The notes beneath the pieces were generated by a model. It made no database searches, was not told the origin of the DNA, and saw only the letters and a program-made list of their open reading frames with translations. From contig DAIEMM010000213.1 in the NCBI GenBank assembly GCA_027349605.1, positions 1-5,561 on the forward strand: 5,561 nt of DNA, in the 5' to 3' direction. Source of the DNA: Anaeromyxobacteraceae bacterium (GTDB lineage Bacteria > Myxococcota > Myxococcia > Myxococcales > Anaeromyxobacteraceae). Position numbers and translations under genes: made by a program. Below are positions 5,296 to 5,561 of the stretch, in pieces (positions within the stretch are counted from its first letter, which is position 1; every line of letters starts with the position of its first letter).

Positions 5296-5561
5296 ATGAG
5301 AAGCCTTTCCGTCCTCGGAGCCGCGGCGCTGCTCGCCGTGGTCCCCGCCGCCGCCAACGCGCAGTCGCAGGAAACCGTCGTGAAGGAGAGCACCACCGTC
5401 GTCGTGAAGGAGGCGCCGAAGCCGTCGCCGGTCACCTTCACGCCGTACGGGTTCGTCCTCGTGAACGCGTACTTCAACGACGCCGCCGGATCGCGCAACT
5501 ACCCGCTCGCCAGTCCCTGCACGACCGGGGGCGCCTGCGAGGGCAACGTCCTCTTCGACGT
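5296..5561 (+). CDS. Exported protein, probably an outer-membrane porin (3' end outside window)
   Basis: Eighty-eight complete codons are visible before the window ends. Residues 1-22 form a Sec signal peptide: R2, a hydrophobic core LGAAALLAVVPAAA, and an A-N-A cleavage site before Q23. There is no lipobox Cys. A short polar linker (23-46) carries two copies of a VVKE motif, encoded by an exact 12-base repeat (5377-5388 and 5401-5412). From residue 47, FTPYGFVLVNAYFND shows the aromatic, alternating pattern of a first transmembrane beta-strand, as in porins and DcaP- or OprP-like channels. Two Cys (75 and 81) in a loop-like stretch PCTTGGACEGN could form a disulfide in an external loop. Its place after a PhoBR-like operon would suit a phosphate-related porin, but that is inference; other beta-barrel families are possible. 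Confidence 0.75.
   Translation, partial: MRSLSVLGAAALLAVVPAAANAQSQETVVKESTTVVVKEAPKPSPVTFTPYGFVLVNAYFNDAAGSRNYPLASPCTTGGACEGNVLFD

Noticed and set aside
1..5561. tRNA, rRNA, CRISPR arrays, insertion sequences or phage attachment sites
   Set aside because: No cloverleaf-like sequence, regularly spaced repeats, transposase motifs or terminal inverted repeats were seen on either strand.

Overview
The window is very GC-rich with strong third-position G/C bias, uses GTG and TTG as well as ATG starts, and carries long antisense shadow frames. Together with the kinds of proteins present this suggests a soil or sediment deltaproteobacterium-like organism, most plausibly a myxobacterium of the Anaeromyxobacter kind. 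That assignment is inferred from composition and protein style, not from any search.

Layout. At the left edge is the C-terminal tail of a plus-strand gene (2-142). It meets, tail to tail, a 51-codon minus-strand frame (139-294) whose sequence looks like the end of an outer-membrane beta-barrel and is probably a gene remnant. Next on the minus strand is a Tyr/Gly-rich lipoprotein (297-920). Further right, also on the minus strand, a membrane-bound GGDEF diguanylate cyclase (2204-3148) is followed with a stop/start overlap by a THUMP-domain RNA methyltransferase (1059-2207). A divergent regulatory region (3149-3326), containing a perfect 8-bp-arm palindrome, separates this pair from a plus-strand PhoB-like response regulator (3327-4019) and a PhoR-like histidine kinase (4022-5179) separated by 2 bases. 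The right edge cuts the start of a secreted, probably outer-membrane porin-like protein (5296 onward), preceded by a strong ribosome binding site and a weak Pho-box-like direct repeat.

How the genes work together. The response regulator and kinase form a two-component operon of PhoBR type. The exported protein downstream may be a target of that system, which would fit a phosphate-acquisition porin, but the visible 88 residues do not settle its substrate. The cyclase and methyltransferase form a second, translationally coupled transcription unit: one makes the second messenger c-di-GMP, the other modifies RNA, probably 23S rRNA. I see no tRNA, rRNA, CRISPR array, transposase or attachment site. 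No stretch over 300 bases lacks a gene. Nothing here compels a previously undescribed system; the best leads are the soluble PhoR-like kinase, the palindrome and half-sites in the divergent promoter region, and the orphan beta-barrel end.
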